Source of the DNA: Paracoccus onubensis
GTDB lineage: Bacteria; Pseudomonadota; Alphaproteobacteria; Rhodobacterales; Rhodobacteraceae
DNA: 64,000 nt
Assembly (NCBI RefSeq): GCF_003591515.1
Contig: NZ_QZCG01000005.1
Span: 186,001-250,000, forward strand
Direction of reading: 5' to 3'
Notes under the pieces: model-generated
What the model was told of the DNA's origin: nothing
What the model saw: the letters and a program-made list of their open reading frames with translations, nothing else
The model's database searches: none
Shown: positions 28,338-36,671 of the stretch, piece after piece
How the letters are laid out: each line of letters starts with the position of its first letter
Numbering within the stretch: position 1 is the first letter of the stretch
Program-made: the position numbers and the translations under genes

Positions 28338-29398
28338 CTCTGGCCCTGATCGGAACCCGGCCCCGGCGTCGCGGCCTTCGGGCGTTCCACGGAATCTGGA
28401 TTGTCCTGATCCTGATCGCCGCACTGCTGGCAGGGATTTGCATCGGCGAGACGCGGATCCCGGTCAGCACGGTTTTACAGGTGATGGCCAACCGGTTCTG
28501 GGATGCGGGCTATGTCCTTGACCCGATAGATGAGGGCATCATCTGGTCCTACAGGCTGCCCCGCGCCCTCGTCGCCGGCGGATGCGGCACCGCATTGGCG
28601 GTTTGCGGGGTGATCCTGCAATCGCTGCTGCGCAACGCGCTGGCCGACCCCTATCTGCTGGGTATCTCCGCCGGTGCTTCGACCGGCGCGGTTCTGATCG
28701 CGGTCGTCGGGATCGGTGCGGCGGCCGTGCCGATGTCGGCAGGCGCGCTTGGCGGCGCTTTGCTGGCCTTTGGCCTTGTCGCCCTTCTGGCACGCATGGC
28801 AGGCGGCGGCACGGGATTGCGCGGCGCCGGGCAGATCATTCTGGCGGGCATTGCCGGATCGCAACTGTTCAACGCCATGACCTCGTTCCTGATCGCCCGC
28901 TCCGCCAATGCCGAACAGGCCCGCGGAATCATGTATTGGCTTCTGGGCAATCTGTCCGGGATTCGCTGGGACGATGTCTGGCTGGCGCTTGCCGCAGCGA
29001 TCCTGCTGCTGATCGTCGCGTTCTGGCATATGCGGGCGCTGGACGCCTTTACCTTCGGGGCGGAATCCGCGGCCTCGCTTGGGATTCCGGTCAGGCAGGT
29101 TCAGGTGGTGCTGATCGTCGTCTCGGCGATGGCGACGGCGGTCATGGTGTCGATCACCGGCTCGATCGGCTTCGTGGGGCTGGTCGTGCCCCATGCTGCG
29201 CGGTTTCTGGTCGGGGTGCGCCATGCGCTGCTGGTTCCCGCTTCGGCCCTGATCGGCATGGTTTTCCTGATCGCCGCAGATATCATGTCCCGGATCATGA
29301 TCCCCGGGCAAACCTTGCCCATCGGCGTCGTGACCGCCCTTGTCGGGGCGCCGGTTTTCGCGGTGATCCTGATCCGCGCAAGGACCGTATCGCGATGA
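28334..29398 (+). CDS. btuC: Cobalamin ABC transporter permease (BtuC type, FecCD family)
   Basis: Inner-membrane permease of 354 residues with about ten hydrophobic helices. It has the FecCD landmarks LQSLLRNALADPYLLGISAGAS, SIGFVGLVVPHAARFLVG and PIGVVTALVGAPVFAVIL. Its specificity for cobalamin is inferred from the riboswitch and neighbours. It overlaps btuF by four bases and btuD by four (ATGA). Confidence 0.9.
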   Translation: MTLALIGTRPRRRGLRAFHGIWIVLILIAALLAGICIGETRIPVSTVLQVMANRFWDAGYVLDPIDEGIIWSYRLPRALVAGGCGTALAVCGVILQSLLRNALADPYLLGISAGASTGAVLIAVVGIGAAAVPMSAGALGGALLAFGLVALLARMAGGGTGLRGAGQIILAGIAGSQLFNAMTSFLIARSANAEQARGIMYWLLGNLSGIRWDDVWLALAAAILLLIVAFWHMRALDAFTFGAESAASLGIPVRQVQVVLIVVSAMATAVMVSITGSIGFVGLVVPHAARFLVGVRHALLVPASALIGMVFLIAADIMSRIMIPGQTLPIGVVTALVGAPVFAVILIRARTVSR

Positions 29399-30180
29399 TC
29401 CGCGCCACCGATCTGAGTTGGCGCGCGGGTGGCAAGGCGATATTGCACGGGACCAGCCTGACCGTCGCCAAGGGTGAGGTCCTGGGGCTGATCGGTCCCA
29501 ACGGCTCGGGGAAATCCACGCTGCTGCGGTTGCTTGCGGGGCTGTTGAAGCCATCTTCCGGCCATCTTGAACTGGCCGGAAGACCGCTGGACCGAATGCG
29601 CCAGCGCGATATCGCCCGCCTGCTGGCTTTCGTGGCGCAGCAGGCCGAGACCTCGGACCGGATTTCGGTTCGCGATGCGGTCGAGCTGGGCCGCACGCCC
29701 TGGCTGGACGCATTGCGCCCCTGGTCCGAAGAGGACGACCGGCATGTCGCGCATGCGCTGGCGCGTGTCGGCATGCAGGGGTTCGAGACCCGCGACTGGA
29801 TCACCCTGTCGGGAGGCGAGCGGCAGCGCGTTCATATCGCCCGCGCGCTGGCCCAATGCCCCAAGGTCATGCTGCTGGACGAACCGACCAACCATCTCGA
29901 TATCCACCACCAGCTTTCGATCATGCAGCTGGTCGCTGACCTGAAGCTGACAACGGTGATTGCGCTGCACGATCTTAATCAGGCGATGATCTGCGACCGG
30001 TTGGGGGTCATGCATCATGGCAGGCTGATCGCGCTTGGCCCTCCTGCCGGGATCCTCACCCCCGAGTTGCTGGAGAGGGTCTTTGCCGTTCGCATCACCG
30101 AACTGACCGACCCTTCGGACGGGTCGAGGATCATGCGTTTTCTGCCCTTAAACCGAAAGGAAACCACATGCGCTTTCTGA
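29395..30180 (+). CDS. btuD: Cobalamin ABC transporter ATP-binding protein (BtuD type)
   Basis: ATPase of 261 residues with intact Walker A GPNGSGKST, Q-loop FVAQQ, signature LSGGERQRVHIARAL, Walker B VMLLDEPTNHLD and switch His in ALHDLNQ. ATG at 29395 overlaps the btuC stop. The last 13 bases overlap the start of the pseudoazurin gene, so the two are almost certainly cotranscribed. Confidence 0.93.
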   Translation: MIRATDLSWRAGGKAILHGTSLTVAKGEVLGLIGPNGSGKSTLLRLLAGLLKPSSGHLELAGRPLDRMRQRDIARLLAFVAQQAETSDRISVRDAVELGRTPWLDALRPWSEEDDRHVAHALARVGMQGFETRDWITLSGGERQRVHIARALAQCPKVMLLDEPTNHLDIHHQLSIMQLVADLKLTTVIALHDLNQAMICDRLGVMHHGRLIALGPPAGILTPELLERVFAVRITELTDPSDGSRIMRFLPLNRKETTCAF

Positions 30181-30602
30181 CATTCATCGCGCTCTTGCTT
30201 GCACATCCTGCGGCTGCTGACGTTTTCGAAGTCAGGATGCTGAACCGGAATGACACCGGCGGCATGGTATTCGAACCCGAATATCTGGAACTGAAGTCCG
30301 GAGACCGGATCAAATTCCTGGCGACCCATCCGTCTCATAACGCCGCCTCGATGCCGGAAATGCTGCCGGAGAATGCGGAGCCCTTCAAAGGCCAGATCAA
30401 CGAGGAAATCGAGGTCGAATTCACGGAACCCGGCTTTTATGGCATCAAATGCATTCCGCATTACACCATGGGCATGGTGATGCTGGTACAAGTGGGTGAG
30501 CAACCCGTTTCTTCGGCAGAGATCCCGGACGACCTTCCCGATCACGTCACCGAACGCCTTACCCGGATCGTGGAGCGCGCCCAAACCGGAAACGGCATCT
30601 AG
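30168..30602 (+). CDS. Pseudoazurin-type blue copper protein
   Basis: Periplasmic type 1 copper electron carrier of 144 residues. A signal peptide ends at PAAA/DVFEV (about residue 17). Copper ligands are His57, Cys95, His98 and Met103, with the exact spacing of pseudoazurin (38, 3 and 5 residues). The surrounding runs MVFEPEYLELKSGD and EPGFYGIKCIPHYTMGMVMLVQVG match the family closely. Pseudoazurins usually donate electrons to nitrite or nitrous-oxide reductase. Here the gene overlaps btuD by 13 bases with AGGA before its ATG, placing it under the B12 riboswitch. Why B12 should govern a copper protein is unexplained. Confidence 0.93.
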   Translation: MRFLTFIALLLAHPAAADVFEVRMLNRNDTGGMVFEPEYLELKSGDRIKFLATHPSHNAASMPEMLPENAEPFKGQINEEIEVEFTEPGFYGIKCIPHYTMGMVMLVQVGEQPVSSAEIPDDLPDHVTERLTRIVERAQTGNGI

Positions 30603-30683
30603 ACCAGCCTTGCCGGGCGGGCTGCCATTTGAAGCAGGCAGGGATGATACCGGGATCATTGGCAATCCGTAGCCCGGCCCCGG

Positions 30684-31241
30684 TCAGTCCCCGGTGCCGA
30701 GACGCCATCTTGCCAGATGGATATGCCGCCCTTCTCCCTGCACGCTGTCGATCAGAGCGATATCCCGAATGCGCCACCCGAGAGGAGCGGGCAAAAGACG
30801 TTCCCCATCGAAGCCTGCGCCATAGGCAAGCGTGACATGAGGCGTAACCCTGCCCGGTTTCGGGAATTTCGGGAATGTCCCGGTCAGGGCGCGGCCGACC
30901 GTCCGGGCAAGCTGATCAACCAGGATATCCGTTTCCGGCGTTCTTAGCACGATCGGCCGCTTTTTCTTTGCCCTGAAGGTCATCATCCGGTCGAAGGTGA
31001 TATCGAATGACGGAAAGCTGAACCCGGCAAGGGCTCCGCTCAAGGCGCGGACCAGTCCCGGGTCCACCTCGTCATCCCCGATGACCGGCAATATGGTCAT
31101 GTGAAGCGTCTTGTCGCGCAGCCTGTCGCCGGTGCCGACAAGCGGCCATATCTGCCGGACATGCCTGATGAAAGGCGGCGGCGGAACCGCGGCAAAGAAA
31201 AGGATGTGCCGGGGCCAGTCGGAAATCCTGTATCCACCCAT
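30684..31241 (-). CDS. 2H phosphoesterase, 2'-5' RNA ligase / RNA 2',3'-cyclic phosphodiesterase family
   Basis: Cytoplasmic protein of 185 residues with the two H-x-T-x motifs that define the 2H superfamily: His47-Met-Thr49-Ile and His135-Val-Thr137-Leu, each followed by the expected strand. N-terminal LFFAAVPPPPFIRHV is typical of ThpR/LigT. Members hydrolyse 2',3'-cyclic phosphates or related 2'-5' bonds. A GTTC-N7-GTTC box sits 36 bases before its ATG, so it may be part of the DNA-damage regulon. It converges with the pseudoazurin gene. Confidence 0.87.
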   Translation of the reverse strand: MGGYRISDWPRHILFFAAVPPPPFIRHVRQIWPLVGTGDRLRDKTLHMTILPVIGDDEVDPGLVRALSGALAGFSFPSFDITFDRMMTFRAKKKRPIVLRTPETDILVDQLARTVGRALTGTFPKFPKPGRVTPHVTLAYGAGFDGERLLPAPLGWRIRDIALIDSVQGEGRHIHLARWRLGTGD

Positions 31242-31276
31242 GATTGCAACTTCCTTGCAGTTGATGTTGCATCATA

Positions 31277-31291
31277 GAACAAAAAGGGAAC
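31277..31291 (-). promoter_or_regulatory. Candidate SOS (LexA) box GTTC-N7-GTTC
   Basis: On the minus strand the sequence reads GTTC, seven bases, GTTC (GAAC-N7-GAAC on the plus strand), the LexA recognition pattern known for Rhodobacter and other alphaproteobacteria. It is 36-50 bases upstream of the 2H phosphoesterase start, a promoter position. The only gene it can serve in this direction is that one. Confidence 0.55.
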
Positions 31292-31333
31292 ATTTTAAAG
31301 AGACCGGCAGGAAACCCGGCGGGGGAAACCGTT

Positions 31334-31882
31334 TCAGGTCATCGGATCCGATAACGGACGGTCGGCCAGCTCTGCCGTTACGACATCGTCGACCGGCGTG
31401 TCATAGGTCATCAGGAGATAACCTAGAACCGAATAGAAGCCGACGGTTGCGATCAGGTCAAATACGCCGTCGCGCCCTAATATTGCTGCCAGATCCGCCT
31501 CCAGCGCTTCGGGCAGACGCCGCTGGTCGAACAAGGCGTCAACCGCACGGGCGATCAATCCGTCCTCGCCCTCCGGCGCGCCACGCATGGCAAGGATGCG
31601 ATCATCCGACATGCCAAGTGCACGGGCGCGGCTGACGTGATGGGTCCATTCATAGGCCGAACCCATACGGTAGGCCGCACGCAGGATCACCAGTTCCGAG
31701 CGAATCGCCTCCAGGGCGCTGTCCTTGACGACATGCTGCCGCAGCGGCGCCCAGGCCCGCAGCAAGGCCGGGTGATGCGCCATGGTGCGATAGACGTTCA
31801 ACGCCCCGGCGAAACCCTTGCGCAGATCGAGAATCTCGGCGGGCCAGTCGGCATCCGCGAGCGGTGGGCAGGGAGAGGTCAT
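31334..31882 (-). CDS. Carboxymuconolactone decarboxylase (AhpD-like) family protein
   Basis: Cytoplasmic all-helical protein of 182 residues. The family core is SELVILRAAYRMGSAYEWTHHVSRA (about 62-86), where AhpD members carry a CxxC and His. Here the Cys pair is absent and Glu-Trp-Thr-His-His is kept, the pattern of the non-AhpD carboxymuconolactone-decarboxylase-like branch. Its substrate is unknown. It starts 12 bases after the stop of the neighbouring nitrilase-family gene, with which it probably forms an operon. Confidence 0.83.
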   Translation of the reverse strand: MTSPCPPLADADWPAEILDLRKGFAGALNVYRTMAHHPALLRAWAPLRQHVVKDSALEAIRSELVILRAAYRMGSAYEWTHHVSRARALGMSDDRILAMRGAPEGEDGLIARAVDALFDQRRLPEALEADLAAILGRDGVFDLIATVGFYSVLGYLLMTYDTPVDDVVTAELADRPLSDPMT

Positions 31883-31894
31883 GACAGACTCCGG

Positions 31895-32755
31895 TCAGGG
31901 AAAGTATTTCGCATAGATCTCGGGCGCGCGATCGGCCCAGATGCCGGTGAAGCCACGATAACGGGCAATCTGCGACAGGTCGATCTTGACGCGCAGCACA
32001 TCTTCGTGGTCGTGATCCAGCGCGCCAAGCACGGTTCCATCGGGCGCCAACGCGCAGGAACGCCCGAAAAAGCGTTGCCCGCCGGTGCTGCCGCTGCGAT
32101 TGCAGCTCAGGAAGAAAACGCCGTTCTCGACTGCGCGCGTATAGGCGCGGTGCAGGAAAAGCGCCTCATCGGCGACGGGGGCATCCTCGGCGCCGAAAGA
32201 GGCCCAGACCGAGGTCACGATCCCTGCCCCCTGCATTGCGAGAATGCGGGTGATCTCGGGAAATCGGATGTCGTAGCAGATCTGCATCCCCAGCCGCGTC
32301 TCGCCAAAGGCAAAGCTGTCGATCCGGTCGCCACGGGTGAAATACAGTTTCTCATTCTGCCATTGGTGGATCTTGGCATAGCAGCCCAAAACCCCCTGCG
32401 GCCCGATCAGCACCGAGCAGTTGCGCATCACTCCCTCGCGCAGTGGATCGCGCAGGCCCATGCCGATGACGATATGGCAGCCGTGCCGCTGCGCCGCCTC
32501 GGCCAGCGCCGCGATCTCGGGGCCGTCGGGCGTAGCGCAGGCGGCGTGCAGCGCGGCGGCGTAATCGGCCGGGGGCAGCGTCATCGCGCCGCCGGGAACC
32601 AGCGGTTCGACATAGCCGGTATTGGCGAGTTCGGGAAACAGAACAAGCCGTGCGCCGCGGCTGGACTCGGCGGCGATATGGTCGTGGATGCGACGCAGAT
32701 TCATGGCCGGGTCCAGCGGCGCTACATCCATCTGGATCAGACTCGCATTGATCAT
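31895..32755 (-). CDS. Carbon-nitrogen hydrolase (nitrilase superfamily)
   Basis: Amidohydrolase of 286 residues with the catalytic triad Glu42 (LFPELANTGY), Lys128 (YAKIHQW) and Cys160 (QICYDIRFPE). The overall pattern is closer to aliphatic amidase or N-carbamoyl hydrolase branches than to true nitrilases. The start overlaps by four bases the end of the truncated peptide-transporter ATPase gene, so it was probably once part of a peptide/amide uptake and hydrolysis operon. Substrate unknown. Confidence 0.88.
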   Translation of the reverse strand: MINASLIQMDVAPLDPAMNLRRIHDHIAAESSRGARLVLFPELANTGYVEPLVPGGAMTLPPADYAAALHAACATPDGPEIAALAEAAQRHGCHIVIGMGLRDPLREGVMRNCSVLIGPQGVLGCYAKIHQWQNEKLYFTRGDRIDSFAFGETRLGMQICYDIRFPEITRILAMQGAGIVTSVWASFGAEDAPVADEALFLHRAYTRAVENGVFFLSCNRSGSTGGQRFFGRSCALAPDGTVLGALDHDHEDVLRVKIDLSQIARYRGFTGIWADRAPEIYAKYFP

Positions 32756-33225
32756 ATCGCGACCCCCGCCGGCTGCGACAGCCGGCTGCCGGACGCGAAA
32801 TCCCAGTCACGGCCGGGGGCAGCGGCGATCAATGCGCGGGTATAGTCATGGCACGGACGGGCCAGCACTTCGGCCGCCGGACCCTGCTCGACCACCGAGC
32901 CGCGCCGCATCACCATCACCTCGTCGCAGATCTGGGCTGCAACGCGCAGGTCATGGGTGATGAACAGCACTGCGGTGTTCTGCTGTTCCTGCAATTCGCG
33001 GATCAGGGTCAGGATCTGCTTCTGAGTGGTCACGTTCAGCGCGGTTGTCGGCTCGTCGGCGATAAGCAACTTTGGCTTCAACGCCAGCGCCATGGCGATC
33101 ATCACCCGCTGCCGCTGACCTCCGGAAAGCTGATGCGGATAGCTTTCATAGATACGCGGCGGATCGGGCAGATGCACCGAGGCGAAAACCTCCGGCGCCG
33201 CCTGCCGCCGCTCGGAGGGGCGCAT
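32752..33225 (-). pseudogene. Truncated peptide ABC transporter ATPase (DppD/OppD type), C-terminal half
   Basis: About 157 codons remain of a protein normally 320-340 residues long. Present are SYPHQLSGGQRQRVMIAMAL, Walker B LLIADEPTTALNV, the switch His in ITHDLRV and the C-terminal HDYTRALI. The N-terminal half with Walker A and Q-loop is missing. Homology begins abruptly at about 33220. Immediately beyond it, on the other strand, is the C-terminal half of a regulator gene. Without Walker A it cannot be a working ATPase. Confidence 0.85.
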
Positions 33226-33227
33226 CC

Positions 33228-33584
33228 GGCGACGGGCTGATGCGGGCCGGGGCCGAAGATGTGCTGCTGGTGATCTCGATCAGCCCTTACGCGCGCCACA
33301 GTCTGGAACTCGCCCAGCTTGCCCGTGAAAAGAACATGGGCGTCGTTGCCATCACGGATAGCGAGGTTTCACCGCTGATCGGCATCGCCGACGAGGCCAT
33401 TCTCTGCGCGACGGAAAGCCCGACCTTCTTCCACACGCTTTCCCCTGCACTGGCCGTTTCCGAGGTGCTGTGCGGCCTGCTGGCAAATCGCGACCGCGCC
33501 GCCGCACTTGAAGCGCTGCAAAAGGCCGATCAGCACCTGCAGGGACTGAACACCTATGCCGGGGCCATCCCGAAAAGACAGTGA
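33228..33584 (+). pseudogene. Truncated MurR/RpiR-family regulator, SIS-domain half
   Basis: The open frame GLMRAGAEDVLLVISISPYARHSLELA, followed by KNMGVVAITDSEVSPLIGIADEAI and ESPTFFHTLSPALAVSEVL, is the sugar-isomerase (SIS) effector domain of RpiR-type regulators. The N-terminal helix-turn-helix half is missing and the frame is joined directly to the remnant ATPase gene. An internal ATG at 33240 could give a 114-residue SIS-only protein, but no convincing ribosome site precedes it. Most likely the relic of a deletion or inversion. Confidence 0.8.
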
Positions 33585-33768
33585 ACGGGCCAGCATGCGA
33601 GAGGCTCTTGATAGACCGACCGGAGCGCCGTTCCCACCAGCCCCATCCTTTCAAGCTGGTACGCCGGAAAAGGCAGGTAGATTTCTTGCAATGGCCAGCG
33701 GCACCGCCATTTCAGCCGGATAAGATCGCATGAGATGGATCGGGCACGCGCGACCTGCGTGCCCCTCG

Positions 33769-34896
33769 CTACAAAAGCCCCGCCCCGGCAAGATCGGCCA
33801 TGAGCGCGCGCGTGCCATAACTCCAGGCCGGACATTCAGTCGATAATCCGACCGTGTTCACCAAGGCCCCCAATGCCGGGGCCGAGATCGTCACCACATC
33901 GCCGATCTTGTGGGTGAAGCCCTGCCCCTGCCCGTCGCGATCCTGCACCGGCGCGAACATCGTGCCCAGATACAGCACCAGCCCGTCAGGATACTGATGA
34001 TGATCCCCGATCGCCGCCGCCGCCAGCGCTTCCGGGCTGCGCGAGATCTGGCCCATCGACGACGACCCGGTCAGCACGAAACCATCCTCGCCGCTCACCT
34101 CCAGCGCGACCTCCAGCGCCTTGACGTCGTCCAGCCCGAAGCCGCCGTCGAACAGCCGGATGAACGGCCCAAGCGCGGCAGACGCGTTGTTATCCTTGGC
34201 CTTGCCCAGCAGCAGGGCCGAGCGCCCCTCGACATCGCGCAGGTTCACGTCATTGCCAAGCGTCGCGCCGACTATCCTGCCGGTCGAGGACACCACCACC
34301 GCCACCTCTGGCTCGGGGTTGTTCCAGGTCGAGATCGGATGCAGCCCGATCATCGCGCCATGCCCGACACTGGCCATTGGCTGACATTTGGTGAAGATTT
34401 CGGCATCCGGGCCAATGCCGACCTCCAGATACTGGCTCCAGACGCCGCGCTCGACCAGCCGCGCCTTGACCGCCATCGCGCCCCTGGAACCCGGAACCAG
34501 ATCGGACAGATCCTCGCCGATCAGTTCCAGGATATCGCGCCGCAAGGCATCCGCGCGACCCGGATCGCCCATTGCCTGTTCCTCGATCACACGTTCCAGC
34601 AGGCTGACGACAAAGGTCACGCCAGAGGCTTTCACCGCCTGAAGATCGACCGGTGACAGCAGCGTGACCGCCTGCGCCTCGCCCGCCAGAATCGCATCCA
34701 GATCCGCTACGGGCTGACCCGGTGCGGTCGCCACATAGCCCGCCGGATCCGACATCTCGCAGATGTCGCGCACCGTCGGCGCGGGTTTCGCGGTGATATC
34801 CATCACCTGTCCGCCGCGGATCGTCACCACCCGGGGATGCCCGCCCTGTGCCAGCCGCACGCGGCCAAGAAACACTCCGTCGTCAAAGACGCTCAT
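33769..34896 (-). CDS. Fumarylacetoacetate-hydrolase-fold enzyme (2-keto-3-deoxy sugar-acid dehydratase type)
   Basis: Cytoplasmic protein of 375 residues, longer than ordinary FAH proteins and similar to the branch found in pentonate catabolism (2-keto-3-deoxy-pentonate dehydratase or AraD1-like). Landmarks: VTFVVSLLERVIEEQ, IFTKCQPMASVGHGAMIGLHP, NPEPEVAVVVSSTGRIVGATLGNDVNLRD. The E-x-E-type metal ligands appear in PEPEVAVV. It ends the minus-strand SDR/DenD operon and probably acts on the 2-keto-3-deoxy acid made by the dehydratases encoded to the right. The exact reaction cannot be fixed from sequence. Confidence 0.83.
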   Translation of the reverse strand: MSVFDDGVFLGRVRLAQGGHPRVVTIRGGQVMDITAKPAPTVRDICEMSDPAGYVATAPGQPVADLDAILAGEAQAVTLLSPVDLQAVKASGVTFVVSLLERVIEEQAMGDPGRADALRRDILELIGEDLSDLVPGSRGAMAVKARLVERGVWSQYLEVGIGPDAEIFTKCQPMASVGHGAMIGLHPISTWNNPEPEVAVVVSSTGRIVGATLGNDVNLRDVEGRSALLLGKAKDNNASAALGPFIRLFDGGFGLDDVKALEVALEVSGEDGFVLTGSSSMGQISRSPEALAAAAIGDHHQYPDGLVLYLGTMFAPVQDRDGQGQGFTHKIGDVVTISAPALGALVNTVGLSTECPAWSYGTRALMADLAGAGLL

Positions 34897-34902
34897 CTAT
34901 CC

Positions 34903-35655
34903 TTATCCTCTTCCCACAAATGGCATCTGCGTGGCCATCACCGTCAGGGTCAGCGCATTCGCATCCAGCGGCAGCCCCGCCATATAGCGGACCGCATCGG
35001 CGATATGGGCAATGTCGATCGTCGGCTCGACCGCCAGCGAGCCGTCAGGCTGCATCACCCCGGTCGCCATCCGCCGCGTCATCTCGGTCGAGGCGTTGCC
35101 GATATCGATCTGCCCGACGGCGATATTGAACGGCCGTCCGTCCAGCGCCGAAGCCCGTGTCAGACCGGACACCCCCGCCTTGGTCGCGGCATAGGGCGAG
35201 GCCAGCGGGCGCGGCATCGTAGCCGAGACCGAACCGTTATTGATGATCCGCCCGCCTTGCGGCTGCTGCGCCTTGAACTGGCGAAAGGCGAATTGCGTGC
35301 AGAAGAATGCGCCGGTCAGGTTCACGCCCACGACCTGCCCCCATTCCTCGGCGGTGATATCTTCCAGCGGCACCGCGGACGGGTTCATGCCGGCATTATT
35401 GACCAGCAGATCCAGCCTGCCCCATCTCTCGATCACCGCAGCGAAAGCCGCGCCTACTGCATCCCGCTGGCCAATATCGACCGGGACGGCCTGCAACCGA
35501 TCACCCGAGGGATCGATACCGGATGCGGCCTCGTCCAACACCTCCTTGCGGCGGCCGAACAGCGCGACGTGAAAGCCGTCCCCATGCAGCGCCGTGGCGA
35601 TGGCCTTGCCGATTCCGGTACCCGCACCGATGACGATGGCAACACGCATGCTCAT
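34903..35655 (-). CDS. Short-chain dehydrogenase/reductase
   Basis: NAD(P)-dependent oxidoreductase of 250 residues with the classical SDR motifs: VIGAGTGIGKAIA nucleotide loop near residues 8-20, LLVNNAGMNPS, a catalytic Ser in IINNGSVSATM and Tyr-x3-Lys in PYAATKAG. The start overlaps by four bases the stop of the DenD-like gene and is followed six bases later by the FAH-fold gene, so all three form one operon. Probably oxidises a hydroxyl of a sugar acid or intermediate; the substrate is unknown. Confidence 0.87.
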   Translation of the reverse strand: MSMRVAIVIGAGTGIGKAIATALHGDGFHVALFGRRKEVLDEAASGIDPSGDRLQAVPVDIGQRDAVGAAFAAVIERWGRLDLLVNNAGMNPSAVPLEDITAEEWGQVVGVNLTGAFFCTQFAFRQFKAQQPQGGRIINNGSVSATMPRPLASPYAATKAGVSGLTRASALDGRPFNIAVGQIDIGNASTEMTRRMATGVMQPDGSLAVEPTIDIAHIADAVRYMAGLPLDANALTLTVMATQMPFVGRG

Positions 35656-36641
35656 GACGGGATATCTCCGCCAAGCTCATCCTCGATATGGATGCGAATG
35701 ATCTCGTCAAATGACCCGTCGGCCTGAAACCCCAGCGATATCGCCCGTGCGGCGTCGAAATCCCTGGCCCAGCCGCCAACTATCCCGGCGATCATCGCAT
35801 CCGGTTCACGCCGGATCAGCGCGACCGCCTTGTCGCCGGCCACGCGCCGCAAAGCCTCGATCTGCTCGCCCACCGTAGCCGACAGGCCCGGCATGTTCAG
35901 ATTGCGCCTTGCGCCAAGGATGGCCGTGTCCATCTCGGCCGCGCGGATCAGAAAGCCCACCGCCGCGCGCGGGCTTGCATGCCAGTGCCGGACGCTTTCA
36001 TCGACCGGCAGCACTGCCTGTTGCCCCACCAGCGGCTCGCGCAGGATCGATGAGAAGAACCCCGAGGCCGCCTTGTTCGGCGCGCCCGGCCGGATGCAGA
36101 TCGTCGGCAGGCGGATGCCGACGCCATCCAGAAAGCCGCGCCGGGAATAATCGGACAGCAGCAATTCCCCGATCGCCTTCTGGGTACCATAGCTGGTAAG
36201 CGGCGTCTGGAAGAACTCGTCGCCGATCCGGTCGGGAAATGGCGCACCGAAGACGGCTATGGATGAGGTAAAAATCACGCGCGGACAATAGGGCTGCGCC
36301 AGTCCTTCTTGCCGGATCGCCTCGAACAAGTGGCGGGTGCCGTCCAGATTGATCGCATAGCCCTTGTCGAAATCCAGCTCTGCCTCGCCCGAGACGATGG
36401 CGGCAAGATGAAAGATGACGTCGGGCCTGCGTGAGATCAGTCCGGGCGCGACCTTGGGGTCGGAAATGTCCACGGCCCGCGCCGAAATGGCGATACCGCC
36501 GCCTGTGACCGGCTCGGGCGCGACCACATCCACCAGTTCGATTTGCCGGATCGGCTTACCGGCAAGCGCCTTTCGCGCGATCAGCGCCGAGGTGAGCTTG
36601 CGCCCTATCATCCCCGCCGCGCCTATGATCAGGATATTCAT
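35652..36641 (-). CDS. NAD-dependent epimerase/dehydratase, DenD (D-erythronate dehydrogenase)-like
   Basis: Extended SDR of 329 residues. The N-terminal MNILIIGAAGMIGRKL nucleotide loop, VIFHLAAIVSGEAELDFDKGYAINLDGT, the catalytic Tyr-x3-Lys in SYGTQKAIGE and LPTICIRPGAPNKAASGFFSSI closely resemble DenD, which oxidises D-erythronate or related four-carbon acids. The nearby dehydratases and TRAP system support a sugar-acid pathway. DenD-like proteins also occur in other aldonate and apionate clusters, so the exact substrate is open. Confidence 0.82.
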   Translation of the reverse strand: MNILIIGAAGMIGRKLTSALIARKALAGKPIRQIELVDVVAPEPVTGGGIAISARAVDISDPKVAPGLISRRPDVIFHLAAIVSGEAELDFDKGYAINLDGTRHLFEAIRQEGLAQPYCPRVIFTSSIAVFGAPFPDRIGDEFFQTPLTSYGTQKAIGELLLSDYSRRGFLDGVGIRLPTICIRPGAPNKAASGFFSSILREPLVGQQAVLPVDESVRHWHASPRAAVGFLIRAAEMDTAILGARRNLNMPGLSATVGEQIEALRRVAGDKAVALIRREPDAMIAGIVGGWARDFDAARAISLGFQADGSFDEIIRIHIEDELGGDIPS

Positions 36642-36671
36642 GTCTCTGGTGGCCCTCCCCTGCCGTTCCGG

